The notes beneath the pieces were generated by a model that worked only from the letters and a program-made list of their open reading frames with translations, ran no database searches and had not been told where the DNA came from. A stretch of DNA of 64,000 bases from Streptomyces sp. NBC_01571 (GTDB lineage: Bacteria > Actinomycetota > Actinomycetes > Streptomycetales > Streptomycetaceae), in assembly GCF_026339875.1 (NCBI RefSeq), contig NZ_JAPEPZ010000001.1, positions 5,890,001-5,954,000 of the forward strand, read 5' to 3'. Position numbers and translations under genes: made by a program. Below, piece by piece: positions 27,521 to 35,915 of this stretch (its first letter is position 1; every line of letters begins with the position of its first letter).

Positions 27521-28891
27521 CTACGCGATGTGGTCTTCCTGGAGCTCCGCCGTGTGGCGGTTGGTGAAGCGATTGACCATGCGGTCGGCCTCGCGCTGCG
27601 GGAGCGTGGTGCCGTACGTCGCCTCCACGTCGCCCCTGAACTGGCCCGAGGTCGGATAGCTGCCGTCTATCGACTTCTTGAAGACCAGGTAGTAGTCCTC
27701 CTCGGTCGGCTCCGAGCCGCCACCCGCACCCAGCTCACGGGTACGCCCCGGGCCGGACGGGATCGGGAAGGTACCGGTGTCCTCCGGAGACGGCTCCGGG
27801 GCGGGCACAGGCTCCTCGTACCGCTGCTGCGGGAACGTCTGCTGAGCGAACGCCTGCTGCTCGAACCGCTGCTGTTCCTCGAACTGCTGCCGAGCCCGGA
27901 ACTGCTGCTGCTCCTCGAACTGCTCGGCCTGCTGCTGCTCCTCGTACCACTGCCGGTACGCGACATCCGGGTCGTACGTCGGGTCGTAGCCGCCCTGATA
28001 CGCGACGGACTGGGGGTCCCGCGCCTGAAGCCACTGACTCTGCGGCTCGGCGTAGTCCTCCTCCGGCTGCTCGGGGGGCTCGTTCGCCTCGGAGGCGGGA
28101 AGCTGTTCCCGGACAGGCGCCGCGTTGCCCGGTACGGCGGGTGCCGTCGGTTCCGGCTCGCGCGCCACCTCCAACTGCGGCGCGGGGGGCAGCAGTGCGG
28201 GCTCGATGCCGGCCGCCGCCAGGCCCGACGGGGCGGTCTCGGCGAGCGGGACGCCGTAGCGCGCCAGGCGCAGCGGCATCAGGGACTCCACCGGGGCCTT
28301 GCGGCGCCAGGCCCGGCCGAAGCGGGAGCGCAGCCGGGCCTGGTAGACCAGCCGCTCCTGCTCCAGCTTGATGACCTGCTCGTAGGAGCGCAGCTCCCAC
28401 AGCTTCATCCGGCGCCACAGGAGGAAGGTGGGGAGCGGGGAGAGCATCCAGCGGGTGAGGCGGACGCCCTCCATGTGCTTGTCGGCGGTGATGTCCGCGA
28501 TCCGGCCGATCGCGTGCCGGGCCGCCTCGACGGAGACCACGAACAGGACCGGGATCACGGCGTGCATGCCGACGCCCAGCGGGTCCGGCCAGGCCGCCGC
28601 GCCGTTGAACGCGATCGTCGCGACCGTCAGCAGCCACGCCGTCTGGCGCAGCAGCGGGAAGGGGATCCTGATCCAGGTGAGGAGGAGGTCCAGTGCCAGC
28701 AGGACGCAGATGCCCGCGTCGATGCCGATCGGGAAGACGTACGCGAAGTTCCCGAAGCCCTTCTTGAGGGCGAGTTCGCGCACGGCCGCGTACGAACCCG
28801 CGAAGCCGATTCCCGCGATGACGAGCGCGCCGGCGACGACCACGCCGATGAGAATCCGGTGCATCCGGGTGAGCTGAATGGGCGCGGACAC
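27521..28891 (-). CDS. DUF2637 multi-pass membrane protein with Gln-rich C-terminal domain
   Basis: This 456-residue protein has four predicted transmembrane helices in the first 140 residues (RILIGVVVAGALVIAGIGFAG, FPIGIDAGICVLLALDLLLTWI, AWLLTVATIAFNGAAAW, HAVIPVLFVVSVEAARHAIG), the DUF2637 hallmark also seen in plasmid spread (Spd) proteins. A basic segment follows (LRSRFGRAWRRKAP), then a Glu/Gln-rich low-complexity region (QQQFRARQQFEEQQ) and a conserved C-terminal piece ending VNRFTNRHTAELQEDHIA. That last piece resembles a DNA-binding helix set. GTG 28891 follows GGGGAG. A perfect palindrome at 28930-28943 is a candidate operator. Confidence 0.8.
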   Translation of the reverse strand: MSAPIQLTRMHRILIGVVVAGALVIAGIGFAGSYAAVRELALKKGFGNFAYVFPIGIDAGICVLLALDLLLTWIRIPFPLLRQTAWLLTVATIAFNGAAAWPDPLGVGMHAVIPVLFVVSVEAARHAIGRIADITADKHMEGVRLTRWMLSPLPTFLLWRRMKLWELRSYEQVIKLEQERLVYQARLRSRFGRAWRRKAPVESLMPLRLARYGVPLAETAPSGLAAAGIEPALLPPAPQLEVAREPEPTAPAVPGNAAPVREQLPASEANEPPEQPEEDYAEPQSQWLQARDPQSVAYQGGYDPTYDPDVAYRQWYEEQQQAEQFEEQQQFRARQQFEEQQRFEQQAFAQQTFPQQRYEEPVPAPEPSPEDTGTFPIPSGPGRTRELGAGGGSEPTEEDYYLVFKKSIDGSYPTSGQFRGDVEATYGTTLPQREADRMVNRFTNRHTAELQEDHIA

Positions 28892-28929
28892 CCGTACTCC
28901 CCTCCCCTTGCCTGTTGTTCCTTGCGTGT

Positions 28930-28943
28930 TGTTGCGCGCAACA
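28930..28943. promoter_or_regulatory. Perfect palindrome upstream of DUF2637 gene
   Basis: TGTTGCGCGCAACA is a 14-bp perfect inverted repeat lying 39 bp upstream of the start codon of the DUF2637 gene, in a stretch of lower GC content. This is a typical size and place for a dimeric repressor operator. I do not recognise the cognate regulator. Confidence 0.45.
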
Positions 28944-29065
28944 GGGTGGCACATGTGTACGGCGTACGGGTGGGCGGTAGCGAAGGAGCCCGGTCCCCGC
29001 GGGATCCGGGCTCCGTCAAATGCGCAGGAACGGCTACGAGTTGAGCCGCCGAAGCGGCTGCGACG

Positions 29066-29983
29066 TCAGCTCTTCCTGACCGCGGACTTGGAAGGCGAAG
29101 CGCTCTTGGAGGCCGACTTCGAAGGACTCGGGGACTTCGACGGCTTCGCGGACTTCGAGGCCGACGCGGACGGGGACGCCGACTTCGAGGGCGCGCCGGA
29201 CCGGTCGGGCGCGCCGCCCGACCTGCTGCCGTCCCGGTTCGCGGTGGCCACCGCGGCCACCACCTCCTTGGCCGCCTTCTCGGCGGCCTTCGTCAGGTCG
29301 TCCGCGCCGGGCGCCTTGTCGCCGGCCAGGCCGGCGCCGTTGTAGTCGAGCGTGATGACGACGTTCTCGACGCGCGTCACGACCGTCTGCTGCTTGAAGG
29401 TGCCTTCCTTCTTCTTCAGGTCGTAGTGCACCGCCGTCGACGCGTCGCCGGCCCCGGAGACGGGCGCCGAACCGGTGCCCTTCGCGCCGGTCACCGTCTG
29501 CGCGTCCTTGACCTGCTTCTCGTAGTAGGTCTGCGCGAGCTGGTTGCCCTCGCCGCGGGCCGCGTCCGAGTCGAAGCGCAGCAGGGAGACGTTCAGCCAG
29601 CGGAACTGGGACCCCTTGACGCCCTTGTTGTCGAGGCTGTTCCAGGAGCAGTTGCCGCGGGTCGCGGCTTCGTTCGACTGGCCCGCCTTGGCCGACTTCA
29701 GACCCTTCGGGACGAGCTCGCCCAGCGTCTTCTTCGAGAGCACGGAGCAGGGGTTCGGCAGCGTCGCGTACGCGGCCTTCCTGACGGCGTTCGCGGTCGC
29801 GTCCGGGGACGCCGCCGAGCTCGTGCCGGTGCTCGCCTTCGCGTCGCCGGAGCCGGAGCCGGAGTCCGAGCCGGAGTCCGAGGAACAGCCGGCGGCGACG
29901 AGCATCACCGGGACGGCGGCTGCGCTGACAAGGATGCGGGTGAGTCGCGGGGCTCGGCCTACTCGCTGTGCTGGTCGGTGCAT
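29066..29983 (-). CDS. DUF3558 family lipoprotein
   Basis: This 305-residue exported lipoprotein has its signal peptide and lipobox at RILVSAAAVPVMLVAAGCSS. A Ser/Asp/Gly linker is followed by the DUF3558 domain (PNPCSVLSKKTLGELV, the C-W pair NCSWNSLD) and a striking C-terminal Ser/Lys/Pro tail (SPSKSASKSASPSK) that may bind the anionic cell wall. I start at ATG 29983, five bases after GAAGGA. The DUF3558 family is found in actinobacterial envelopes and has unknown function. The next gene on the same strand is a second DUF3558 protein, so they may function together. Confidence 0.82.
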   Translation of the reverse strand: MHRPAQRVGRAPRLTRILVSAAAVPVMLVAAGCSSDSGSDSGSGSGDAKASTGTSSAASPDATANAVRKAAYATLPNPCSVLSKKTLGELVPKGLKSAKAGQSNEAATRGNCSWNSLDNKGVKGSQFRWLNVSLLRFDSDAARGEGNQLAQTYYEKQVKDAQTVTGAKGTGSAPVSGAGDASTAVHYDLKKKEGTFKQQTVVTRVENVVITLDYNGAGLAGDKAPGADDLTKAAEKAAKEVVAAVATANRDGSRSGGAPDRSGAPSKSASPSASASKSAKPSKSPSPSKSASKSASPSKSAVRKS

Positions 29984-30130
29984 GGTTCCTTCACTCGTGG
30001 CGCTCGTGGTGCGGCCGCACATGGAACGTGCGGCCGGTCGGGTCCGAGGGGCCACGGTACGCGGTGAGACAGCCGGGTGTTTCCGGTTCCAGGGGTTCGC
30101 GGGGGAGCCCCGGACGACCCCGCGGGCCCC

Positions 30131-30967
30131 TCAGTCGTTGAACCTGTCGACCAGCTTCTGGGCCAGATTCCGTGCCTTGTCCTGCATTTCCTTGCTGTCC
30201 GGGGCGCCGGCGGAGGCGGTCGGCTGCTCGGCGTACTCGACCGTCACGATCACGTTGGACGTGCGGAACACCACAGTCACCGTGCGCTGCTGGGTCGTCG
30301 AGGAGGCCGAGTTGAGCTTGTCGTCGAGGAACGCCTCGTCGCCCATGGAGCCGAGCTCGCGGGGCTGGAGGTCGGCCGGGGTCCCGCTCGTACCGGCGGA
30401 GGCGGTGGCGCCGCCGGACACGGGAGTGGACGCGGAGGAGGACGGAGTGGGGGCCTCGCTGCCGGAGGCGGAGGCGGAGGGGGAGCCGGTTGCGGACGCG
30501 GTGGCCGAACCGACGGGCTCGGGGAGGTCCGCCGCGGTCTCCTTGGCCGCGTAGATGTCCTGGGCCCGGGTGTCGTCGCTGATCGCGTTGTCGTACGAGA
30601 CCACGCGCTCGAAGTCGACGAGGAGATGGTCGGTGGCGTCGGTCGACTCCACCTTCCAGCCGCAGCCGACGCGGCGGTCGGTGTCGTAGGTGAGGGTGGC
30701 CACGCCCTCGTACGCGGTGTCGCGCTGCTCCTGGTCGGTGATCTGCTCGATGCCGGGCAGCAGCGAGTCGAGACTGTCGTGGCTGACGGCGGCGCAGGCC
30801 TCCGGAAGCGTGCGGTACTTGCCCGGCTGGGCGGCCGGGGTGGTCGCGCCGGCATCGCCCGGCTTGGGGTCCGTCGGGGTGTCCGTGCCTCCCGAACCGC
30901 CGGTGCAGCCGGCCAGCAGGGCCGCGAGGAGCACGGCGGTCCCGGGGACGTACGCCTTCCGCTGCAC
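30131..30967 (-). CDS. DUF3558 family lipoprotein (second copy)
   Basis: This 278-residue lipoprotein has signal peptide MQRKAYVPGTAVLLAALLAGC with the lipid-acceptor Cys at position 21. The mature part has the DUF3558-type start LPEACAAVSHDSLDSLLPG and the internal CGWKVES. The middle is a Ser/Ala/Pro-rich linker (SATASATGSPSASASGSE), and the C terminus resembles the first copy (TVVFRTSNVIVTVEYAEQ matches TVVTRVENVVITLDYNGA). It appears to be a diverged paralogue of the 29-30 kb gene. It is divergent from rtcB. Confidence 0.82.
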   Translation of the reverse strand: MQRKAYVPGTAVLLAALLAGCTGGSGGTDTPTDPKPGDAGATTPAAQPGKYRTLPEACAAVSHDSLDSLLPGIEQITDQEQRDTAYEGVATLTYDTDRRVGCGWKVESTDATDHLLVDFERVVSYDNAISDDTRAQDIYAAKETAADLPEPVGSATASATGSPSASASGSEAPTPSSSASTPVSGGATASAGTSGTPADLQPRELGSMGDEAFLDDKLNSASSTTQQRTVTVVFRTSNVIVTVEYAEQPTASAGAPDSKEMQDKARNLAQKLVDRFND

Positions 30968-31181
30968 GGTGAGGCTCCTCTCGACGGATTCCGGGGCGCG
31001 CGGCCCGGGAGGTCCTGTGGTGCTGTCCTGTGGTTATTCGGTTGCCGCGCGGGGGCGGCCCCTGCAGACAATGTGTATCGCACGCACTGCCGTGGACGCC
31101 GGTCCGTTGTCCTGTACGTCGACCTTGGCCCCGCTTTTGCGTTGTGTGACCTTTGTTGTTTTCCGGGGGAAGAGGGACGTT

Positions 31182-32375
31182 ATGTCGTACGTGGAGATGC
31201 CGGGCGCGCAGGTGCCCATCCGGATGTGGGCCGACCCGGCGTCGGTCGAGGACGTCGCGCTGCGCCAGCTGCAGAACGTGGCGACACTGCCGTGGATCAA
31301 GGGCCTCGCCGTGATGCCGGACGTGCATTTCGGGAAGGGTGCCACGGTGGGGTCGGTCATCGCGATGCGGGACGCGGTGTGCCCGGCGGCGGTGGGGGTC
31401 GACATCGGGTGCGGGATGTCCGCGGTGAAGACGTCGCTGACCGCGGGTGACCTGCCGGGGGATCTGTCCCGGCTCCGGTCGAAGGTCGAGCAGGCGATCC
31501 CGGTGGGGCGGGGGATGCATGACGCGCCGGTCGAGCCCGGCGACGTGTACGGACTGGCCACGGCGGGCTGGGACGACTTCTGGGGGCGGTTCGACGGAAT
31601 TGCCGAATCGGTCAAATTCCGTCGGGAGCGTGCCGCGAAGCAGATGGGAACGCTCGGTTCCGGGAATCACTTTGTCGAAATCTGCACGGACACGACCGGT
31701 TCCGTCTGGCTGATGCTGCACTCCGGTTCGCGGAACATCGGCAAGGAACTGGCCGAGCACCACATCGGCGTCGCCCAGGAACTCCCGCACAACCAGGGCC
31801 TGGTCGACCGTGACCTGGCGGTCTTCGTCGCGGACACCCCGCAGATGGCGGCCTACCGCAACGACCTGTTCTGGGCGCAGGAGTACGCGAAGTACAACCG
31901 CACGCTGATGATGGCGCTCCTGAAGGACGTGATCCGCAAGGAGTTCAGGAAGGCGAAGCCGACTTTCGAGCCGGAGGTCAGCTGCCATCACAACTACGTC
32001 AACATCGAGCGTTACGAAGGCATGGACCTGCTCGTCACGCGAAAGGGCGCCATCAGCGCCCGGGCCGGGGAGTTCGGCATCATTCCGGGGTCGATGGGGA
32101 CGGGCTCGTACATCGTGAAGGGCCTCGGCAACGAGAAGTCCTTCAACTCGGCGTCGCACGGCGCGGGCCGGCGCATGAGCCGCAACGCGGCGAAGCGCCG
32201 CTTCTCGACGCGGGACCTGGAGGAGCAGACGCGGGGCGTCGAGTGCCGCAAGGACTCCGGTGTCGTCGACGAGATCCCGGGCGCGTACAAGCCGATCGAG
32301 CAGGTCATCGAGCAGCAGCGCGACCTCGTGGAGGTCGTGGCGAAGCTGAAGCAGGTCGTCTGTGTGAAGGGCTGA
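31182..32375 (+). CDS. rtcB: RNA-splicing ligase RtcB
   Basis: This 397-residue RNA ligase joins 2',3'-cyclic phosphate (or 3'-phosphate) and 5'-OH ends through a GMP-histidine intermediate. Mn/GTP-binding motifs are visible: VDIGCGMSA (metal Cys), GSGNHFVEI, MLHSGSRNIG, SCHHNYVNIE, PGSMGTGSYIVKG and the guanylylated His in SASHGAGRRMSRNAAKRRF. There is no archease or RtcA cyclase gene next to it. In bacteria it is linked to RNA repair after tRNA or rRNA damage. ATG 31182 follows AGAGGGA. It appears monocistronic and is closed by a strong terminator. Confidence 0.95.
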   Translation: MSYVEMPGAQVPIRMWADPASVEDVALRQLQNVATLPWIKGLAVMPDVHFGKGATVGSVIAMRDAVCPAAVGVDIGCGMSAVKTSLTAGDLPGDLSRLRSKVEQAIPVGRGMHDAPVEPGDVYGLATAGWDDFWGRFDGIAESVKFRRERAAKQMGTLGSGNHFVEICTDTTGSVWLMLHSGSRNIGKELAEHHIGVAQELPHNQGLVDRDLAVFVADTPQMAAYRNDLFWAQEYAKYNRTLMMALLKDVIRKEFRKAKPTFEPEVSCHHNYVNIERYEGMDLLVTRKGAISARAGEFGIIPGSMGTGSYIVKGLGNEKSFNSASHGAGRRMSRNAAKRRFSTRDLEEQTRGVECRKDSGVVDEIPGAYKPIEQVIEQQRDLVEVVAKLKQVVCVKG

Positions 32376-32376
32376 A

Positions 32377-32422
32377 CCGTGAGCGGGGCCCGGGCCGTTG
32401 CCGGTCCGGGCCCCGCTCACGG
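32377..32422. terminator. Terminator hairpin after rtcB
   Basis: A perfect 17-bp stem (32377-32393 with 32406-32422) directly follows the rtcB stop and faces the convergent 52-residue gene. Confidence 0.88.
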
Positions 32423-32432
32423 ACATACGGGG

Positions 32433-32591
32433 TCACTTCGCGTGCATCACCGCGTAGATCATCACGAAGGCCACGATGTGGATGCCGAAGAGGAAGTACG
32501 CGAGGTAGTACCAGACCATGCGTTCGTTCTTCTTCTCCTCGGCGAGCCGGCGTTGATCCAGGGAGGGTGTGTCCGGCGTCTCGTCCGGCAT
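32433..32591 (-). CDS. Small single-pass membrane protein coupled to SDR gene
   Basis: This 52-residue protein has a charged N-terminal half (LDQRRLAEEKKNERM) and one hydrophobic helix (VWYYLAYFLFGIHIVAFVMIYAV), ending with HAK. Its ATG shares one base with the stop codon of the SDR gene (TGATG), so it is translated by coupling. The size and layout resemble small DUF6126-type proteins of streptomycetes, but I am not certain of the family. It could be a membrane tether for the SDR or an independent small protein. Confidence 0.7.
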   Translation of the reverse strand: MPDETPDTPSLDQRRLAEEKKNERMVWYYLAYFLFGIHIVAFVMIYAVMHAK

Positions 32592-33367
32592 CACAGTTCC
32601 CGGTGGACCTTCGAGTTGGACGCCTGGGCGCGGGGGCGCACCACGAGAAGGTCGATGTTGACGTGGCTGGGGCGGGTGACCGCCCAGGTGATGGTGTCCG
32701 CCACGTCGTCGGCGGTGAGCGGCTCGGCCACGCCCGCGTACACCTTCTCCGCCTTCTCCGTGTCACCGCCGAAGCGGGTCAGCGCGAACTCGTCCGTCTT
32801 GACCATGCCGGGCGCGACCTCGATGACACGGACCGGGGTGCCGACGATCTCCAGCCGGAGGGTCTCGGCGAGGACGTGCTCGGCGTGCTTGGCCGCGACG
32901 TAGCCGCCGCCGCCCTCGTAGGTGCCGTGGCCGGCGGTGGAGGAGAGCACCACCACCGTTCCGTCGCCGCTGGAGGTGAGGGCGGGGAGCAGGGCCTGGG
33001 TGACGTTCAGGGTGCCGATGACGTTCGTCTCGTACATCAGGCGCCAGTCGGCCGGGTCTCCGGTCGCCACCGGGTCGGCGCCCAGCGCACCGCCCGCGTT
33101 GTTGACCAGGACGCCGATCGTCCGGAAGGCGGTGGCGAACTCGTCGACCGCCGCGCGGTCCGTGACGTCCAGCGTGTACGCGGCGGCCTGGTGCCCGGCC
33201 GCGTTGATCTCCTCGGCCAGCGCCTCGATGCGGTCCTTGCGGCGGGCGGTCAGGACGACGCGGTAGCCGGCCGCGGCGAGCTGCCGGGCCGTCGCCGCGC
33301 CGATGCCGCTGCTCGCGCCGGTGACGACGGCGATGCGGGAGGAGGCGGAGGGCGCGGCGGACGTCAT
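32591..33367 (-). CDS. Short-chain dehydrogenase/reductase (YdfG-like SDR)
   Basis: This 258-residue classical SDR has cofactor motif VVTGASSGIGAATARQL (TGxxxGxG), followed by ARRKD which favours NADPH, the NAG segment NNAGGAL, and a catalytic region SSTAGHGTYEGGGGYVAAKHAEH with the Tyr-x3-Lys pair (YVAAK). The family oxidises or reduces small alcohols, and YdfG relatives act on 3-hydroxy acids such as malonic semialdehyde. I start at ATG 33367 (MTSAAPSASSRIAVV), seven bases after GGAG. The downstream 52-residue gene is coupled to its stop codon. Confidence 0.9.
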   Translation of the reverse strand: MTSAAPSASSRIAVVTGASSGIGAATARQLAAAGYRVVLTARRKDRIEALAEEINAAGHQAAAYTLDVTDRAAVDEFATAFRTIGVLVNNAGGALGADPVATGDPADWRLMYETNVIGTLNVTQALLPALTSSGDGTVVVLSSTAGHGTYEGGGGYVAAKHAEHVLAETLRLEIVGTPVRVIEVAPGMVKTDEFALTRFGGDTEKAEKVYAGVAEPLTADDVADTITWAVTRPSHVNIDLLVVRPRAQASNSKVHREL

Positions 33368-33512
33368 GGGCTGCTCCTGAGGCGTACGGCGTACGGCCGC
33401 GCGCACGTCGGGGTGCGCGCACGGGCGTACGGCATGCGGTGATCGGTCGTGGCCAGGATAGGCAGGCGGCCGTCGCGCGCGTCGAGTCCGTCCGCTCCCC
33501 GGGCGGGCCGTC

Positions 33513-33851
33513 TCAGCGGCCGCCGCGCGGCGCGTACATGATCACGGCCATCCCGGCGAGACAGATCAGCGCGCCGGTGATGTCCCAGCGGTCGGGGCGG
33601 TAGCCGTCCGCGACCACGCCCCAGGCGAGTGAGCCGGCCACGAAGACCCCGCCGTACGCGGCGAGGATGCGGCCGAACTCGGCGTCCGGCTGGAGCGTGG
33701 CCACGAAGCCGTAGACGCCCAGTGCCATGACGCCGGCGCCGATCCAGAGCCAGCCGCGGTGCTCGCGGACGCCTTGCCAGACCAGCCAGGCGCCGCCGAT
33801 CTCGAAGAGCGCGGCGACGACGAAGAGGACCACGGAACGGACGATCACCAT
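33513..33851 (-). CDS. YnfA/UPF0060 family small membrane protein
   Basis: This 112-residue protein with four transmembrane helices ([78 protein letters not shown]) belongs to the UPF0060/YnfA family, related to small multidrug resistance transporters. A conserved Glu in FEIGGAW is placed like the SMR active Glu. ATG 33851 follows GAAGGTGA. Function is suspected to be efflux or ion transport but is unproven. Confidence 0.88.
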   Translation of the reverse strand: MVIVRSVVLFVVAALFEIGGAWLVWQGVREHRGWLWIGAGVMALGVYGFVATLQPDAEFGRILAAYGGVFVAGSLAWGVVADGYRPDRWDITGALICLAGMAVIMYAPRGGR

Positions 33852-33983
33852 GCGGTCACCTTCGCACGGGCGCTCCGCGCGGCCGCCGTCACCTGTTGGA
33901 CGGCGCCTGTCGGCGGTCAGGGGTGGCATACATCGGGTGACCTGATGAGCGTTCTGGGTGTTCCGAGCGAAGGAAGTGACGGC

Positions 33984-34451
33984 GTGCGGATTCTCTCTGC
34001 GGTGGGTGCGATGGGGGCGGGGGCGGCCGTGGTGGTGGCCGGGGCCTGCCCGGTCCAGGCCCTCTCCCCGGAGGCGGACCTCGCCTACCACGGCTCCGTG
34101 GCCATGGCGGCCGGGCTCTTCGACCTGCGGCTGACCCCGCAGAACCACGGCCCGAGCGCGGTCGCCGAGGCGACGGTCCGGCTGCGCTGGTCGGTCCCGC
34201 TCGCGGACGAGCAGCGGCTGCCGGTCGGCTGCGCGCGCTCGGGCGAGCGCAGCGTGGTGTGCCGGACGGGGGAGCTGCCGGGGGACGGGCTGGGGAGCCC
34301 GGTCGAGCTGACGGTACGGCTGCGGGAGGCGCCGTCCGAGGTGATGCTGGAGATCGACACGGTGTGGGGTGGCGGCGCGGTGGACCGCAACCACGCCAAC
34401 GACCGGCAGCGGGTGCTGGCGCTGGACACGGGTGACTCGTACGCCTTCTAG
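33984..34451 (+). CDS. Small secreted protein of unknown function
   Basis: This 155-residue protein starts at GTG 33984, nine bases after GAAGGA, with a signal peptide ([27 protein letters not shown]). The mature part begins [21 protein letters not shown] and has two cysteines (VGCARSG, VVCRTG) and a conserved beta-rich pattern ([21 protein letters not shown]) like a DUF11-type/immunoglobulin-like domain. The stop codon TAG abuts a remnant of the MITE-like element. I do not recognise a specific function. Confidence 0.72.
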   Translation: MRILSAVGAMGAGAAVVVAGACPVQALSPEADLAYHGSVAMAAGLFDLRLTPQNHGPSAVAEATVRLRWSVPLADEQRLPVGCARSGERSVVCRTGELPGDGLGSPVELTVRLREAPSEVMLEIDTVWGGGAVDRNHANDRQRVLALDTGDSYAF

Positions 34452-34497
34452 TGCGTGCCAGGCGTCGCGAGGCAGGCGGGGCTTTCGCAACACGCGC
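34450..34497. mobile_element. Remnant end of a MITE-like element
   Basis: These 48 bp match, with about four differences, one end of the complete element at 63022-63194 (inverted orientation): AGTGCGTGCCAGGCG, then GAGGCAGGCGGGGCTTTC and GCAACACG. Only one end is present, so it is a decayed copy or an internal-deletion product. It begins at the stop codon of the secreted protein gene. Confidence 0.75.
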
Positions 34498-34780
34498 GCT
34501 GGACGGGGCGGCCAAGGCGCACGCCCGGCCGGCGGAGGGCGGGCTGCGGGGGCGGGTGGTCCTTGTCGCGTAGGGCGGCCTGTGGGGGTCGGGCGGTCCT
34601 TGTCCCGTAGGGCGGGGTGCGGGAGCGACGGGGTGCGGAGGTGCCCGCGCCGCGCGGTGTAGAGGTGCCCGCGCTGCGGGGGTGCGGTGGTGCCCGGCAA
34701 GGGGTGGGAGTGGCGCCCGGGGGAGGGGCGGGAGCGGCCCCGGAGGAGAGGGGGCGGGAATAGGTCGGTGGGGGTCGTCG
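34498..34780. repeat. Degenerate G-rich direct repeats before the monooxygenase gene
   Basis: Two related units containing GGTCCTTGTCGCGTAGGGCGG and its one-base variant GGTCCTTGTCCCGTAGGGCGG lie about 38 bp apart near 34,558 and 34,596. Three degenerate GAGGTGCCCGCG(C/T) units follow between 34,640 and 34,700. No gene is visible. They look like slipped-strand duplications. Confidence 0.55.
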
Positions 34781-34788
34781 TTTGCGGG

Positions 34789-34809
34789 TATAGTTGAATC
34801 GTAAACAAC
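34789..34809 (+). promoter_or_regulatory. Promoter -10 and imperfect inverted repeat (operator) for LLM-FMN reductase operon
   Basis: TATAGT at 34789-34794 is a good -10 hexamer. It overlaps GTTGAATCGTAAACAAC (34793-34809), an inverted repeat of the spacing seen in MarR-type operators, and the A/T richness stands out in this GC-rich sequence. A repressor bound here would block the promoter of the downstream pair. The regulator is not identified. Confidence 0.5.
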
Positions 34810-34826
34810 CTGGAGGGCGAGCGACC

Positions 34827-35915
34827 ATGCAGTTCGGGATATTCACCGTCGGCGACGTGACACCGGATCCGACCACCGGCCGGTCACCGAGCGAGCACGA
34901 CCGCATCAAGGCCATGGTCGCCATCGCGCAGAAGGCCGAGGAAGTCGGCCTGGACGTCTTCGCGACCGGTGAGCACCACAACCCGCCGTTCGTGCCCTCG
35001 TCGCCGACCACGATGCTCGGCTACGTGGCGGCGCGCACCGAGAACCTCATCCTGTCCACCTCCACCACCCTCATCACCACCAACGACCCGGTGAAGATCG
35101 CCGAGGACTTCGCGATGCTCCAGCATCTGGCGGAGGGCAGGGTCGACGTGATGATGGGCCGCGGCAACACCGGGCCGGTCTACCCCTGGTTCGGGCAGGA
35201 CATCCGCCAGGGCATCAACCTCGCCATCGAGAACTACGCGCTGCTGCACCGCCTGTGGCGCGAGGACGTGGTGACGTGGGAGGGCAAGTTCCGTACGCCG
35301 CTGCAGTCGTTCACGTCGACTCCCCGCCCGCTGGACGGGGTGCCGCCGTTCGTCTGGCACGGCTCGATCCGCTCTCCGGAGATCGCCGAGCAGGCCGCGT
35401 ACTACGGCGACGGCTTCTTCCACAACAACATCTTCTGGCCGGCCGACCACACCCAGCGGATGGTCGAGCTCTACCGCGAGCGGTACGCGCACTACGGACA
35501 CGGCACCGCCGAGCAGGCCATCGTCGGCCTGGGCGGTCAGGTCTTCATGCGGCACAACTCGCAGGACGCCGTACGGGAGTTCCGGCCGTACTTCGACAAC
35601 GCGCCGGTGTACGGACACGGGCCGTCCCTGGAGGACTTCACCGACCAGACGCCGCTGACCGTCGGCTCGCCCCAGCAGGTCATCGAGAAGACGCTGACCT
35701 TCCGGGAGTACGCCGGTGACTACCAGCGCCAGCTGTTCCTGGTGGACCACGCCGGACTGCCGCTGAAGACCGTGCTGGAGCAGATCGACATGCTGGGCGA
35801 GGAGGTCGTCCCCGTCCTGCGCGAGGAGTTCGCCAAGGACCGTCCGGCCACGGTGCCGGACGCCCCGACCCACCAGGCCCGCGTGGCCGCCGCCCGGGAG
35901 GTGACCGTCGTATGA
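34827..35915 (+). CDS. LLM-class flavin-dependent oxidoreductase (luciferase-like monooxygenase)
   Basis: This 362-residue flavoprotein of the bacterial luciferase fold begins [15 protein letters not shown]. Conserved features include [65 protein letters not shown] and the flavin-binding region [21 protein letters not shown]. It uses reduced FMN and O2 on an unidentified substrate. The next gene, overlapping by four bases (ATGA), is an NADPH-dependent FMN reductase that would supply the reduced flavin, forming a two-component monooxygenase. Such pairs (CE1758 type) are widespread in actinobacteria. ATG 34827 follows GGAGGGCGAG. Confidence 0.9.
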   Translation: MQFGIFTVGDVTPDPTTGRSPSEHDRIKAMVAIAQKAEEVGLDVFATGEHHNPPFVPSSPTTMLGYVAARTENLILSTSTTLITTNDPVKIAEDFAMLQHLAEGRVDVMMGRGNTGPVYPWFGQDIRQGINLAIENYALLHRLWREDVVTWEGKFRTPLQSFTSTPRPLDGVPPFVWHGSIRSPEIAEQAAYYGDGFFHNNIFWPADHTQRMVELYRERYAHYGHGTAEQAIVGLGGQVFMRHNSQDAVREFRPYFDNAPVYGHGPSLEDFTDQTPLTVGSPQQVIEKTLTFREYAGDYQRQLFLVDHAGLPLKTVLEQIDMLGEEVVPVLREEFAKDRPATVPDAPTHQARVAAAREVTVV

